The notes beneath the pieces are model-generated. The model was not told where the DNA came from, made no database searches, and saw nothing but the letters and a program-made list of their open reading frames with translations. From assembly GCA_052034295.1 (NCBI GenBank), contig JBPOIS010000187.1:1-32226 (forward strand): DNA of 32,226 nt, given 5' to 3'. This document shows positions 16,233 through 24,447 of this stretch, one piece after another. Each line of letters starts with the position of its first letter. Position 1 is the first letter of the stretch. Source of the DNA: JBPOIS01 sp052034295 (GTDB lineage: Bacteria > Pseudomonadota > Gammaproteobacteria > Pseudomonadales > Moraxellaceae). The position numbers and the translations under genes are program-made.

Positions 16233-17716
16233 CAGTCGTCTCCACTTTCGGCTTTTTGCAGTTTGCGCAGTTCTGCACTGGTCGGGGCACGGAACACATT
16301 GTCCACCGTGGCGGTCAGCGAGGGGTCATCCAGCCCGGTGACGGTGAACAGGATCGGGGTTTCCCCGGCCTTGAACTGGCCCGGCTGGCCAATCACCGCC
16401 ACGGGCACCTGATAGACTTCGCCCGGGTCGAGGAAAATCTGCTTCTGACGGTTTTCCAGACGCAGCCCCTTCGGCGCGGCCAGCGTCAGCGCATAGGTCT
16501 GCTCCTGCTGGGTCTTGTTGCTGATCTTCAGCAGGTAGTCGTTTTCGACCGAGCCATCGGTCTGGATCGAATACAGCTGGTTGCGGTCACGGATGGCCTC
16601 AAACTGGATCGGCACCCGCTTGTACAGGGTAAAGGCAAACAGGGCAAACAGCGCCAGCAGGAAGGCGGTGTAACCCAGCACCCTGGGCCGCAGCCAGTGG
16701 GTTTTTTCATGGTCAATCAGCTCGCGCTCGGTGGTGTAGCGCACCAGACCGCGTGGGTAGTTCATCTTGTCCATGACGCTGTCACAGGCGTCGATGCAGG
16801 CGGCACACTGGATGCAGGCCATCTGCAGGCCATTCCTGATGTCGATGCCGGTGGGGCAGACGTGCACGCACAGGTCGCAGTCGATGCAGTCGCCCTTGTC
16901 GGCCGGGTGGGTGCCCTTTTTGCGTGAACCACGCGGTTCACCCCGGTTGAAATCATACGAGACGATCAGGGTGTCGCGGTCAAACATCACGCTCTGGAAC
17001 CGGCCATACGGGCAGACCTGGATGCAGAACTGTTCGCGCATCCAGCCCGCGTTGCCGTAGGTGGCCAGCGTGAAGATGGTCAGAAACACCAGCATCGAGC
17101 TGTTCCAGTCCGGCACCGGCACGCTCAGGCCACCCAGTTGCAGCTGGGTCCAGGCGGTGTACATGCTGTCGGTGGAGGCAAAATAGCTGACAAAACTGGC
17201 CGCCGTGATGAAGGCCAGCAGCAGCCACACCGCATGGGTGGCACCCTTGCGCCAGACCTTGTTGAAGCTCAGCGGCTGCTTGTCCAGCTTCAGGCGCGCA
17301 TTGCGGTCGCCCTGAAACCATTTTTCCACCTGCATGAACAAATGCGTCCACACCGTCTGCGGGCAGGCATAGCCACAGAACACCCGGCCCCCGAACACTG
17401 TGACCACAAACAGGGTCAGTGCGGCCATGATGAACACCCAGGACAGCATGAAGAAGTCCTGCGGGGCAAAGGTGGCCCCGAACACAAAAAACTGCCGCTC
17501 AGGGATGTTGAACCACAGTGCCTGTCGGCCATCCCAGCGCAGCCACGGCAGGCCCACGAACAGGGCCAGCACCGCGTACATGCTGATCAGGCGGATGTGC
17601 TGGAAAAAACCAATCACAAAGCGTGGCTGCGGTTTTTTGCGACTGATCGGCAGGAAGGGATCATGATGCTTGACGGCGTCATCAGGCACCTGTTGCAGGG
17701 GAATCTTTGCGCTCAT
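16232..17716 (-). CDS. ccoG: Cytochrome c oxidase accessory protein CcoG (FixG/RdxA)
   Basis: A 494-residue membrane iron-sulfur protein thought to reduce Cu(II) to Cu(I) for cbb3 oxidase assembly. Membrane helices surround a C-G-Y-A-C-P motif (C114/C118) and C-I-Q-V-C-P (C231/C235). Two ferredoxin-like [4Fe-4S] motifs follow, at C277/280/283/287 and C301/304/307/311. The C-terminal part is an immunoglobulin-like periplasmic domain after the last helix (about 345-362). The length and motif order are those of the family. A promoter-like -10 and two hairpins lie in the 143-bp leader, so it may be transcribed separately from ccoP. Confidence 0.95.
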   Translation of the reverse strand: MSAKIPLQQVPDDAVKHHDPFLPISRKKPQPRFVIGFFQHIRLISMYAVLALFVGLPWLRWDGRQALWFNIPERQFFVFGATFAPQDFFMLSWVFIMAALTLFVVTVFGGRVFCGYACPQTVWTHLFMQVEKWFQGDRNARLKLDKQPLSFNKVWRKGATHAVWLLLAFITAASFVSYFASTDSMYTAWTQLQLGGLSVPVPDWNSSMLVFLTIFTLATYGNAGWMREQFCIQVCPYGRFQSVMFDRDTLIVSYDFNRGEPRGSRKKGTHPADKGDCIDCDLCVHVCPTGIDIRNGLQMACIQCAACIDACDSVMDKMNYPRGLVRYTTERELIDHEKTHWLRPRVLGYTAFLLALFALFAFTLYKRVPIQFEAIRDRNQLYSIQTDGSVENDYLLKISNKTQQEQTYALTLAAPKGLRLENRQKQIFLDPGEVYQVPVAVIGQPGQFKAGETPILFTVTGLDDPSLTATVDNVFRAPTSAELRKLQKAESGDD

Positions 17717-17752
17717 GGGCAGTTCACCATTGACCAGACGAGAGACGAAGTG

Positions 17753-17770
17753 CCAGCAGCGGGCTGCTGG
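17753..17770. promoter_or_regulatory. Inverted repeat in the ccoG leader, possible operator
   Basis: CCAGCAGCGGGCTGCTGG has perfect 8-bp arms with a two-base centre. It lies between the predicted -10 (17784-17789) and the ccoG start. A bound repressor would block transcription just after initiation. This is inference. Confidence 0.4.
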
Positions 17771-17783
17771 GTTGTCTTGTTAT

Positions 17784-17789
17784 ATTATA
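17784..17789 (-). promoter_or_regulatory. Putative -10 element upstream of ccoG
   Basis: On the minus strand a perfect TATAAT lies in a 20-bp A/T run, 68 bp before the ccoG ATG. The -35 at 17-bp spacing (CTGCAA) matches only three of six bases. Confidence 0.4.
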
Positions 17790-17827
17790 TATTTTTTTTG
17801 AAACTATTGCAGGAAAATCGGTGGTCT

Positions 17828-17849
17828 CCACAGGGGCGAACCCCTGTGG
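17828..17849 (-). repeat. UUCG-capped hairpin between ccoP and ccoG
   Basis: The minus strand has CCACAGGGG and CCCCTGTGG as a perfect 9-bp stem around a TTCG tetraloop, one of the most stable RNA hairpins. It begins ten bases past the ccoP stop. No true T-run follows, only a TTTT six bases on, so it may protect the ccoNOQP mRNA or partly terminate. Confidence 0.65.
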
Positions 17850-17859
17850 ACCCGGTGGA

Positions 17860-18783
17860 TTATTGATGCGGTGACAGGCTGTAGACATAGGCAGCCAGCA
17901 GGTTGATGCGCTGCTCGCCCAGTTGCTGTTCCCACGCCGGCATCTGGCCAGCACGGCCAAACCGCAGGGTCTGGCGGATGGTGGCACGGTCGCCGCCATA
18001 CAGCCAGATGTTGTCGGTCAGGTTGGCCGAGCCAATCGCCTGGTTGCCCTTGCCGTCAGCACCGTGGCAGGCCACGCAGTTGGCTTTGTAGAGCTTTTCG
18101 CCTTCTGCCACCCAACCGGCATTCAGGTTGGTCTGGCCAGACAGCGACAGCACGTATTCGGCCGTGGCTTTTACGCCGTCTTCACCGAGTTTTTCCTGCC
18201 AGGCGGGCATGCCACCCTGACGGCCCTTGTGGATGGTTTCCAGGATCTTGTCCGGGGTGCCGCCATACAGCCAGTCGTTGTCGGTCAGGTTCGGGAAGCC
18301 CTTGGCGCCCTTGGCCTGCGAGCCGTGGCAGACGGCGCAGTTCTGCAGGAACAGCCGCTGGCCGACCTTCAGTGCGCGTGGGTCTTCAGACAGCTCCAGC
18401 ACGGTTTTCTGGGCAAAATTCTGGTCATAGCTGGCCAGGAATTTGGCGTTGTTGCGGTCAAAGTCATTCTGCATTTCATTGGCAGAGGTCCAGTTGACCA
18501 CCGAACCATCCAGACGCTGGATTTTCAGCAGGCCGGGAAAGTTGCCCAGGCCTGGATAGGCCAGGAAGTAGCCAAGGGCAAATACGATGGTCATCCAGAA
18601 AAAGATCAGCCACCAGCGCGGCATGGGCTTGTCAAATTCACGGATGCCGTCATAAACGTGGCCAGTGGTGCCATCTTCTTCCAGATGGGGCCGCAGGCGC
18701 AGGACGAAGACCAGCAGTGCGGTCACACTGGCCCAGCAGGCCAGCGACAACACGGTGATCCACATGCTCCAGAACGTGGTCAT
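17860..18783 (-). CDS. ccoP: cbb3-type cytochrome c oxidase subunit CcoP (diheme)
   Basis: A 307-residue membrane-anchored diheme cytochrome c that passes electrons towards CcoO and CcoN. Two N-terminal helices (about 8-30 and 57-75) precede two heme c domains, with C-A-V-C-H at 149-153 and C-V-A-C-H at 236-240. Each has a methionine ligand in a G/Q-M-P-A-W motif. The start overlaps the ccoQ stop by four bases (ATGA). Length and motifs are typical. Confidence 0.96.
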   Translation of the reverse strand: MTTFWSMWITVLSLACWASVTALLVFVLRLRPHLEEDGTTGHVYDGIREFDKPMPRWWLIFFWMTIVFALGYFLAYPGLGNFPGLLKIQRLDGSVVNWTSANEMQNDFDRNNAKFLASYDQNFAQKTVLELSEDPRALKVGQRLFLQNCAVCHGSQAKGAKGFPNLTDNDWLYGGTPDKILETIHKGRQGGMPAWQEKLGEDGVKATAEYVLSLSGQTNLNAGWVAEGEKLYKANCVACHGADGKGNQAIGSANLTDNIWLYGGDRATIRQTLRFGRAGQMPAWEQQLGEQRINLLAAYVYSLSPHQ

Positions 18784-18968
18784 GGTTGTTTCTCTCTTGA
18801 AGGTGGTGTGCGATCCGGAGCCTGGTGCTGCGGATCGGTGTCAATCGCGATCCGTGCATCGTCCTCGAAGCGTTTGCGGTTTCTGGGGTTATAGGCCCAC
18901 CAGCTGACACCCGCAAATGCAATCATGGCCAGTACCGTGGCAATCGACTGCCAGACTCCGATGCTCAT
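18780..18968 (-). CDS. ccoQ: cbb3-type cytochrome c oxidase subunit CcoQ
   Basis: A 62-residue single-helix protein (about 7-26) with a short charged tail (N-P-R-N-R-K-R-F-E-D-D-A) typical of CcoQ. It helps stabilise the oxidase and shield it from oxygen. Its stop and start overlap both neighbours (1 and 4 bases), so it is embedded in the operon. Confidence 0.93.
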   Translation of the reverse strand: MSIGVWQSIATVLAMIAFAGVSWWAYNPRNRKRFEDDARIAIDTDPQHQAPDRTPPSREKQP

Positions 18969-19594
18969 CAGCGTTGACCCCGCATGGCCACGCCCAGCTG
19001 TTGCAGGTAGGCCACGACGGCATCCAGTTCAGTACGACCCTGCACCTGATCGGGTGCAGCAGCAATTTCGGCTTCGGTGTACGGTACCCCGAAGCGGTCG
19101 CGGAACAGGCGCATCTTGGCCTGGATGTCTGAACTGTCCAGCGTGTTCTTGGCCAGCCACGGGTAGCTGGGCATCACCGATTCCGGCACCACATCACGCG
19201 GGTTGATCAGGTGGACCTTCTGCCACTCATCCGAGTACTTCTTGCCGACACGGGCCAGATCGGGTCCGGTGCGTTTGGAACCCCACAGGAACGGGTGGTC
19301 CCAGACCGATTCGCCGGCACGCGAGTAGGCCCCATAACGCTCGGTTTCGGCCCGCAGTGGGCGCACCATCTGGGTGTGGCAGACGTGGCAGCCTTCACGA
19401 ATGTAGATGTCACGGCCTTCCAGTTCCAGCGCGGTCCAGGGCTTGAGGCCCTGAACCGGGGTGTTGACGTCCTTTTGATAGATCAGCGGGACAATCTCGA
19501 CCAGCGTGGCGAAGCTGATGGCGATGACGATGAAGATCAGCAGCAGGCCGGTGTTTTTTTCGACAATTTCATGGGCATTCTGAGCCATGTTCAT
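18968..19594 (-). CDS. ccoO: cbb3-type cytochrome c oxidase subunit CcoO (monoheme)
   Basis: A 208-residue membrane-anchored monoheme cytochrome c. The N-terminal helix spans about 15-37. The heme motif C-H-V-C-H is at 69-73, in the family block R-E-G-C-H-V-C-H-T-Q-M-V-R-P. I chose the ATG at 19592-19594, four bases after AAGGAG; a second ATG two codons later is possible. The ccoN stop TAA overlaps that ribosome site. The stop overlaps ccoQ by one base. Confidence 0.96.
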   Translation of the reverse strand: MNMAQNAHEIVEKNTGLLLIFIVIAISFATLVEIVPLIYQKDVNTPVQGLKPWTALELEGRDIYIREGCHVCHTQMVRPLRAETERYGAYSRAGESVWDHPFLWGSKRTGPDLARVGKKYSDEWQKVHLINPRDVVPESVMPSYPWLAKNTLDSSDIQAKMRLFRDRFGVPYTEAEIAAAPDQVQGRTELDAVVAYLQQLGVAMRGQR

Positions 19595-19602
19595 CAAGCT
19601 CC

Positions 19603-21039
19603 TTAGGCCACAACAGGGGTTTTGGCTTCAACAGCCGGTGCCGGCGAGCGGATAGTCATGTAAGCGTTGTACGCCATGACCAGCATGCCAGCCCAGTACA
19701 GCAGTCCGCCAAAGGCGCGGGCCACATAGGGCCAATGCGAGGCCACCACGCTTTCCACAAAGCTGTAGGTCAGGGTGCCGTCCGGGTTGGTGGCGCGCCA
19801 CATCAGACCCTGGGTGATGCCCGAAATCCACATGGAAACGATGTAGAAAATGATGCCGATGGTGGCCAGCCAGAAGTGCAGGTTGATCAGGCGGGTCGAG
19901 TACATCGACTGGCGTTCCCACAGGCGCGGCAGCAGCACGTACACAGAGCCCATGGTGATCATGCCCACCCAGCCCAGTGCGCCGGAGTGCACGTGGCCCA
20001 CGGTCCAGTCGGTGTTGTGCGACAGGGCGTTGACGGTCTTGATCGACATCATCGGGCCTTCAAAGGTGGACATCGCATAGAACGACAGGGCCACAATCAG
20101 GAAGCGGATGATCGGATCGGTGCGCAGGCGGTCCCAGCTGCCCGACATGGTCATGATGCCGTTGATCATGCCGCCCCAGCTCGGTGCAAACAGGATCAGC
20201 GAAAACACCATACCCAGCGACTGGGTCCAGTCCGGCAGGGCGGAGTAGTGCAGGTGGTGGCCACCGGCCCACATGTACAGGGCGATCAGGGCCCAGAAAT
20301 GTACCACCGACAGGCGATAGCTGTACACGGGACGGCCAATCTGCACCGGGATGAAATAGTACATCATGCCCAGGAACGCTGCGGTCAGGTAAAAGCCCAC
20401 GGCGTTGTGGCCATACCACCACTGCACCATGGCATCGGTGGCACCGGAATACAGCGAGTAGGACTTCATCCACGACAGCGGGATGGCCATGCTGTTCACC
20501 ACGTGCAGCAGGGCAATGGTGATGATGAACGCACCGAAAAACCAGTTGGCCACATAGATGTGGGAGGTGCGGCGCTTGATCAGCGTGCCAAAGAATACAA
20601 TGGCATACGACACCCAGACCACCGTGATCAGCAGGTCAATCGGCCACTCCAGCTCGGCGTATTCCTTGGACGAGGTGTAGCCCAGCGGCAGGGAAATGGC
20701 TGCCGCCACGATCACCGCCTGCCAGCCCCAGAAAGTGAACCAGGCCAGGTACGGCGCAAACAGGCGGGTCTGGCAGGTGCGCTGGACGATGTAATAGGAC
20801 GTGGCAAACAGGCCGCAACCACCGAACGCAAAGATCACCGCATTGGTGTGCAGCGGGCGCAGGCGGCTGAAGGTCAGCCACGGGATGTCAAAATTCAGTG
20901 CGGGATAGGCAAGCTGGGAGGCAATAAACACCCCCAGACCCATACCAACAATGCCCCACACAATCGTCATGATGGTGAACAGACGGACCACGTCGGTTTC
21001 ATAACGAACTGGGGCAATGGCAGAGGCAGATTGGCTCAT
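19603..21039 (-). CDS. ccoN: cbb3-type cytochrome c oxidase subunit I CcoN
   Basis: A 478-residue polytopic heme-copper oxidase subunit that reduces oxygen to water and pumps protons with high oxygen affinity. The heme and copper histidines are visible in L-H-T-N-A-V (H64), W-W-Y-G-H-N-A-V, G-G-H-H-L-H-Y and G-H-V-H-S-G-A-L. I chose the ATG at 21039 with AAGGAG eight bases upstream, because the 40-codon upstream extension has no family match. First gene of ccoNOQP. I found no full FNR/Anr box (TTGAT-N4-ATCAA) in the upstream region. Confidence 0.97.
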   Translation of the reverse strand: MSQSASAIAPVRYETDVVRLFTIMTIVWGIVGMGLGVFIASQLAYPALNFDIPWLTFSRLRPLHTNAVIFAFGGCGLFATSYYIVQRTCQTRLFAPYLAWFTFWGWQAVIVAAAISLPLGYTSSKEYAELEWPIDLLITVVWVSYAIVFFGTLIKRRTSHIYVANWFFGAFIITIALLHVVNSMAIPLSWMKSYSLYSGATDAMVQWWYGHNAVGFYLTAAFLGMMYYFIPVQIGRPVYSYRLSVVHFWALIALYMWAGGHHLHYSALPDWTQSLGMVFSLILFAPSWGGMINGIMTMSGSWDRLRTDPIIRFLIVALSFYAMSTFEGPMMSIKTVNALSHNTDWTVGHVHSGALGWVGMITMGSVYVLLPRLWERQSMYSTRLINLHFWLATIGIIFYIVSMWISGITQGLMWRATNPDGTLTYSFVESVVASHWPYVARAFGGLLYWAGMLVMAYNAYMTIRSPAPAVEAKTPVVA

Positions 21040-21240
21040 GCGCAGGCTCCTTGGGCACCAGCGCGCCATAACAACGGTCTGGTGACAGTGCAAACTTAGG
21101 AAAAAGACATCCTGTCGCAAGCAGTCTGGTGACCGGAAAAACTCCCAAAAGCCAACCAAATTGCTCAGAAAAGACGTGGTTTTCCTGACTTTTCAAACAA
21201 GGACATATTTTAGGGATTTTTTGAAAAACATGCACTCGGA

Positions 21241-21269
21241 TTGTCGAATTATTGAAAAGTTTTTATAGC
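21241..21269 (+). promoter_or_regulatory. Putative promoter of the SCP2-domain gene
   Basis: TTGTCG (21241-21246) and TATAGC (21264-21269) are 17 bases apart, each matching four of six. The leader would be about 145 nt and include the palindrome at 21329. Confidence 0.35.
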
Positions 21270-21328
21270 CTCTTGCTTTTTTAATAAAAATTGCTGATAC
21301 AACAGACCCACGGCCGCCGGTGGGGGGT

Positions 21329-21347
21329 TCACATCAGCCTGATGTGA
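21329..21347. promoter_or_regulatory. 19-bp perfect palindrome upstream of the SCP2 gene
   Basis: TCACATCAGCCTGATGTGA has 9-bp arms around one central base, 72 bp before the start codon. The half-site order (TCACA outward, TGTGA at the other end) is the reverse of a CRP site. It fits a homodimeric regulator such as a TetR- or GntR-type protein, or an RNA hairpin. No T-run follows. Confidence 0.5.
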
Positions 21348-21419
21348 CACAGACGGGTGGCTGGGTTGGCGGAAATTTGACCTTCTGCCACACACTAAAC
21401 GAACGAGGATGCTTTTTTC

Positions 21420-21806
21420 ATGGCTCAATTTCTGACCCCGGCTTGGTTTGACAAAGTAGAAGAACTGACCGCTGCTGCTGGCGACCTGGAAGTGCCGCCC
21501 GCACTGGCCAACACCGCACTGAACCTGACCGTGGCTGACACCCCGGCCGGCGCTGTGGACCTGTCGCTGGCCAATGGCCGCATCCAGCGTGGCCGTGCCG
21601 ACAGCTCCCAGACCACCATCACCCTCGATGCGGACACCCTGCGCAAGGTGTTCCTGGAGTTTGACACCGCAGCAGCCATGCAGGCGTTCATGAGCGGCAA
21701 GATCAAGGTGGCAGGCGACATGACCCAGCTGATGGCGCTGCAGACGGCCCGCCCCAGCCAGAAGCAAAAAGACCTGTTCAAGCAGATTCTGGGCATGACC
21801 GAGTGA
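21420..21806 (+). CDS. SCP2 sterol-transfer domain protein
   Basis: A 128-residue soluble protein made up of an SCP2 domain, a hydrophobic-cavity fold that binds lipids or acyl-CoA. The family pattern L-D-A-D-T-L-R-K-V-F followed by A-M-Q-A-F-M-S-G-K-I-K-V-A-G-D-M is clear. GAGG lies 11 bases before the ATG. It is transcribed alone, with a palindrome in its leader that may bind a regulator. Role probably lipid handling (inference). Confidence 0.88.
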   Translation: MAQFLTPAWFDKVEELTAAAGDLEVPPALANTALNLTVADTPAGAVDLSLANGRIQRGRADSSQTTITLDADTLRKVFLEFDTAAAMQAFMSGKIKVAGDMTQLMALQTARPSQKQKDLFKQILGMTE

Positions 21807-21902
21807 CTGTGACCTTGCAGTCACGCCGCATGCTCTAGATCAGGCAGGTCTTCGGACCGGCCTGCGGGACATCCCGAAGCCTGTTGATTGAGGAGCAACG
21901 CG

Positions 21903-22517
21903 ATGATGCATGTCAAATCCCTGGGTGTGCTGGTGCTGGCCCTGGCCAGCACCACGGTCTGGGCCAACAGCCCGGCCACACCCCACCATGAACTGCCCCG
22001 GGCCAAGGCTCCGGAAGCCACATCCCCTGTTGTCCCGGCCACACCGGCTGCGGAGACGCCGACCATGGCGGCAGTGCCCATGACAGCGGCCGTGCCGCCG
22101 CCGGTTGAAGTGCTGGTGGTGCCCACTGACCAGCGCCGGGACCGCCGGGGCTACACCACCCCGCCAGCCGGTGCCGTGGTCCATCAGAAGCACCAACGCA
22201 AAACCGTCGATCCCGGACAGGTTGCTGCAGCAAACACCCCGGTCAGATCACCGGCCCACGTACAGCGCAACCGTCCCGCCCTGACGCCCGAGCAGGTGCG
22301 CAATGAGGAAATCCAGCGCTTCAATGAAGCGGGGGGAGCCGCCGTGCGCGGTGTTGGTGCGGATCAGCCCCAGAAAACGCACCGACAGCAGCATGCCCAG
22401 CACAAAAAACATCACGGGCACCAGTGTGGCCCGGTCAAGTGCGTGATAAACCGAAACAGCTGCCGTTTTCATGGGGGTCAGGACAATGAAGGCTCAAGAC
22501 CTGAACTCATAGCATAA
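21903..22517 (+). CDS. Secreted Pro/Ala-rich protein, uncharacterised
   Basis: A 204-residue protein with a good signal peptide (about 1-22, ending V-W-A). The mature part is rich in Pro, Ala, Thr and later in His, Lys and Gln, without a domain I recognise. The ATG at 21903 has GAGGAG seven bases upstream, and G/C-rich third positions support translation up to about codon 115. The last third is opposite a hydrophobic minus-strand frame (22248-22472) and looks less coding-like. The protein's true end may therefore be altered by a frameshift, or this may be a real overlapping pair. Confidence 0.55.
   Translation: MMHVKSLGVLVLALASTTVWANSPATPHHELPRAKAPEATSPVVPATPAAETPTMAAVPMTAAVPPPVEVLVVPTDQRRDRRGYTTPPAGAVVHQKHQRKTVDPGQVAAANTPVRSPAHVQRNRPALTPEQVRNEEIQRFNEAGGAAVRGVGADQPQKTHRQQHAQHKKHHGHQCGPVKCVINRNSCRFHGGQDNEGSRPELIA
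22248..22472 (-). CDS. Small membrane protein, antisense to the Pro/Ala-rich gene
   Basis: A 74-residue frame with a strong hydrophobic segment (residues about 15-37, P-V-M-F-F-V-L-G-M-L-L-S-V-R-F-L-G-L). Codon choice (CTG, GTG, TTT) is like neighbouring genes. It starts five bases after the stop of the upstream minus-strand gene, typical of translational coupling, although it lacks a clear ribosome site. It is wholly nested against the plus-strand gene, so only one of the two may be real. The function is unknown. Confidence 0.4.
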   Translation of the reverse strand: MKTAAVSVYHALDRATLVPVMFFVLGMLLSVRFLGLIRTNTAHGGSPRFIEALDFLIAHLLGRQGGTVALYVGR

Positions 22518-23449
22518 ATGCTGCCCTGTAGCCAGATGTTGCCGCGCACATAATCGCCCACGGCAAAAATATGGTCTGAATCTGCAAACTGGTTCACGGA
22601 CTGCGCCAGCCGCACCACCAGCGGCTGGTCGGGGTCTTCACGCTGGATCACCACATCGTGCAGCACAAAATCATGTCCCGCATAGCGACAGCGGCTCTGG
22701 CCGATGATCTTGCCGGCAATCCACGCCTCATCCTGCTGGCCGGGCTGATCGCCCTGCAGATAAGCGGCCATGTGGCTCAGGTTCACCGTCACCGGCAGCA
22801 GGTCTTCCTCACCCTCGGGCTGCCAGTCCTGCAGGCGCTGTTGCAGGGTTTCGTCGTCCAGATCAGGGGCCTCGGCCAGAATCGCATTCAGGCCCCGGTG
22901 GTAGCGGATCGCTTCCGGGTCGGTGATTTCCAGCACATCTTCGGAGGAGACTTTTTCCAGCTGGTGCACCAGTCCACCCAGATAGACCTGATAGTCCTGC
23001 TGTGCCTGGTACAGCAGGGCGTTCAGCCGGTAGAACGGGTCAAAGGCAAACACCCGCACCCCGGCAACCACCAGCTCCAGCACCGCATCGTCGGTGTCGG
23101 GACAGTGGATGATCTGGTGCAGGCGGGCCCGGTACTGGTGCGGACTGTGCACCCAGGGAAAGGCATTGCGCAGGCCCACCGGATGGCCGTTTTTGACCTC
23201 AATCAGCTGCACGACCCCCACGGCGCTGCGGTCATCCTGCAGGCACCAGAAGTCTTCTGGCAGCGGCGATTGCGCAGGCCACAGGCCACGGGCCAGACCC
23301 GAATGGTCCACCGCCTGCTGCAACAGCGGCGGCACCTGATCCGGTGCGGTCAGGCCAAAGGACATCCAGTGCTGGGCGTGACTGCCCATCAGGTCACAGG
23401 GCACCGTCTGCACCGGCACAGGCTGGGTGTGGGGGGTAACAGCAGTCAT
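22478..23449 (-). CDS. Hypothetical cytoplasmic protein
   Basis: A 323-residue soluble, acidic protein I do not recognise. There is no signal peptide or membrane helix. The C-terminal part (V-G-D-Y-V-R-G-N-I-W-L-Q-G near 300-312) looks like beta strands of an OB-like or similar barrel; this is a guess. I chose the ATG at 23449, with a GGATGG stretch a few bases before it; an ATG eight codons earlier has no ribosome site. It is followed by the nested 74-residue frame and overlaps the end of the plus-strand gene by 40 bp. Confidence 0.75.
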   Translation of the reverse strand: MTAVTPHTQPVPVQTVPCDLMGSHAQHWMSFGLTAPDQVPPLLQQAVDHSGLARGLWPAQSPLPEDFWCLQDDRSAVGVVQLIEVKNGHPVGLRNAFPWVHSPHQYRARLHQIIHCPDTDDAVLELVVAGVRVFAFDPFYRLNALLYQAQQDYQVYLGGLVHQLEKVSSEDVLEITDPEAIRYHRGLNAILAEAPDLDDETLQQRLQDWQPEGEEDLLPVTVNLSHMAAYLQGDQPGQQDEAWIAGKIIGQSRCRYAGHDFVLHDVVIQREDPDQPLVVRLAQSVNQFADSDHIFAVGDYVRGNIWLQGSIYAMSSGLEPSLS

Positions 23450-23691
23450 AAGCCATCCAGCAACACAGAACATTGCCTATAGCATGGGTGTCGGCTGGCA
23501 AAAATCAACCACTGCCGGGGCAGAACCGGAAAAATTGGTGCACTGTGCCACTGCATTGACCGGGGGCTGTGGTTAAATGGCGGGGCGCCGGGGCCTTGCG
23601 CCCCTGGGTCAGCGGTGCCGTGCGCCGGAGCGCCAGGCCAGTGGGTGGGTCCTGAACGGGCCGGTTTTTTCAGGAAAAAAAGGAAGCAGCA

Positions 23692-24438
23692 ATGAATCTG
23701 GACAACGCGGTGGTGCTGGTGACTGGAGGCGGGTCAGGACTGGGGGCCGCCACGGCAGAGGCCCTGCTGGCCAAGGGGGCGCGGGTGATGGTGATGGACC
23801 TGCGTGAGGTGCCTGCGCGTGAGCGGCTGCTCAGCTGTGCGGTGGATGTGACCGACGAAGCCTCGGTGCAACAGGCCATCCGCCGGGTGATGGCCGAGTG
23901 GGGGCGCATTGATGGCTGCGTGAACTGCGCTGGCATCGGCGTTGCCAGCAAGACCGTGGGCAAGCAGGGCGCCCACGCGCTGGACCTGTTCCGCCGGGTG
24001 ATCGACATCAACCTGATCGGCAGCTTCAACGTGCTGCGGCTGGCCGTCGAACAGATGCAGCACAACACCCCGAATGCCGATGGCGAGCGGGGCCTGATCA
24101 TCAACACCGCCTCGGTGGCTGCGTTTGATGGCCAGGTGGGACAGGCGGCCTATTCTGCCTCCAAGGCCGGCATCGTCGGCATGACCCTGCCGATTGCCCG
24201 GGATCTGGCCAGTGTCGGCATCCGCGTGAACACCATTGCCCCGGGGATTTTCAACACCCCGATGATGCAGGCACTGCCTGATCAGGTCAAAGCCCCGCTG
24301 ATCGAGATGACCCAGTTCCCCAAGCGGCTGGGACACCCGTCTGAATACGCCCAGCTGGTGGTGCACCTGTTTGAAAATGCCTTCCTGAATGGCGAGACCA
24401 TCCGTCTGGATGGCGCCATCCGCATGCAGCCGCGCTGA
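23692..24438 (+). CDS. Short-chain dehydrogenase (3-hydroxyacyl-CoA dehydrogenase type 2-like)
   Basis: A 248-residue NAD-dependent SDR enzyme. The cofactor loop T-G-G-G-S-G-L-G is at 11-18 and Asp36 at the end of the second strand favours NAD over NADP. N-C-A-G is near 78-81, and the catalytic set Ser141, Tyr154 and Lys158 (Y-S-A-S-K) is intact. The 'P-G-I-F-N-T-P-M-M' block resembles the HSD17B10-type 3-hydroxyacyl-CoA dehydrogenases. AAGGAAG precedes the ATG. The next gene begins nine bases after the stop. Confidence 0.88.
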   Translation: MNLDNAVVLVTGGGSGLGAATAEALLAKGARVMVMDLREVPARERLLSCAVDVTDEASVQQAIRRVMAEWGRIDGCVNCAGIGVASKTVGKQGAHALDLFRRVIDINLIGSFNVLRLAVEQMQHNTPNADGERGLIINTASVAAFDGQVGQAAYSASKAGIVGMTLPIARDLASVGIRVNTIAPGIFNTPMMQALPDQVKAPLIEMTQFPKRLGHPSEYAQLVVHLFENAFLNGETIRLDGAIRMQPR

Positions 24439-24447
24439 GGGGGTCCG

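Larger units (their letters stand above)
21040..21419. promoter_or_regulatory. 380-bp divergent intergenic region of ccoN and the SCP2 gene
   Basis: This region is A+T-rich in the middle (about 21170-21300) and carries both divergent promoters. The plus-strand promoter is at 21241-21269 and a perfect palindrome is at 21329. For ccoN no strong -35/-10 pair or FNR site is evident. No small gene is credible here. Confidence 0.6.

Noticed and set aside
19735..21099. 454-codon plus-strand frame opposite ccoN
   Set aside because: Shadow of ccoN; no start signal and no domain.
21329..21347. CRP site at the palindrome
   Set aside because: CRP needs TGTGA-N6-TCACA; here the half-sites are in the opposite order.
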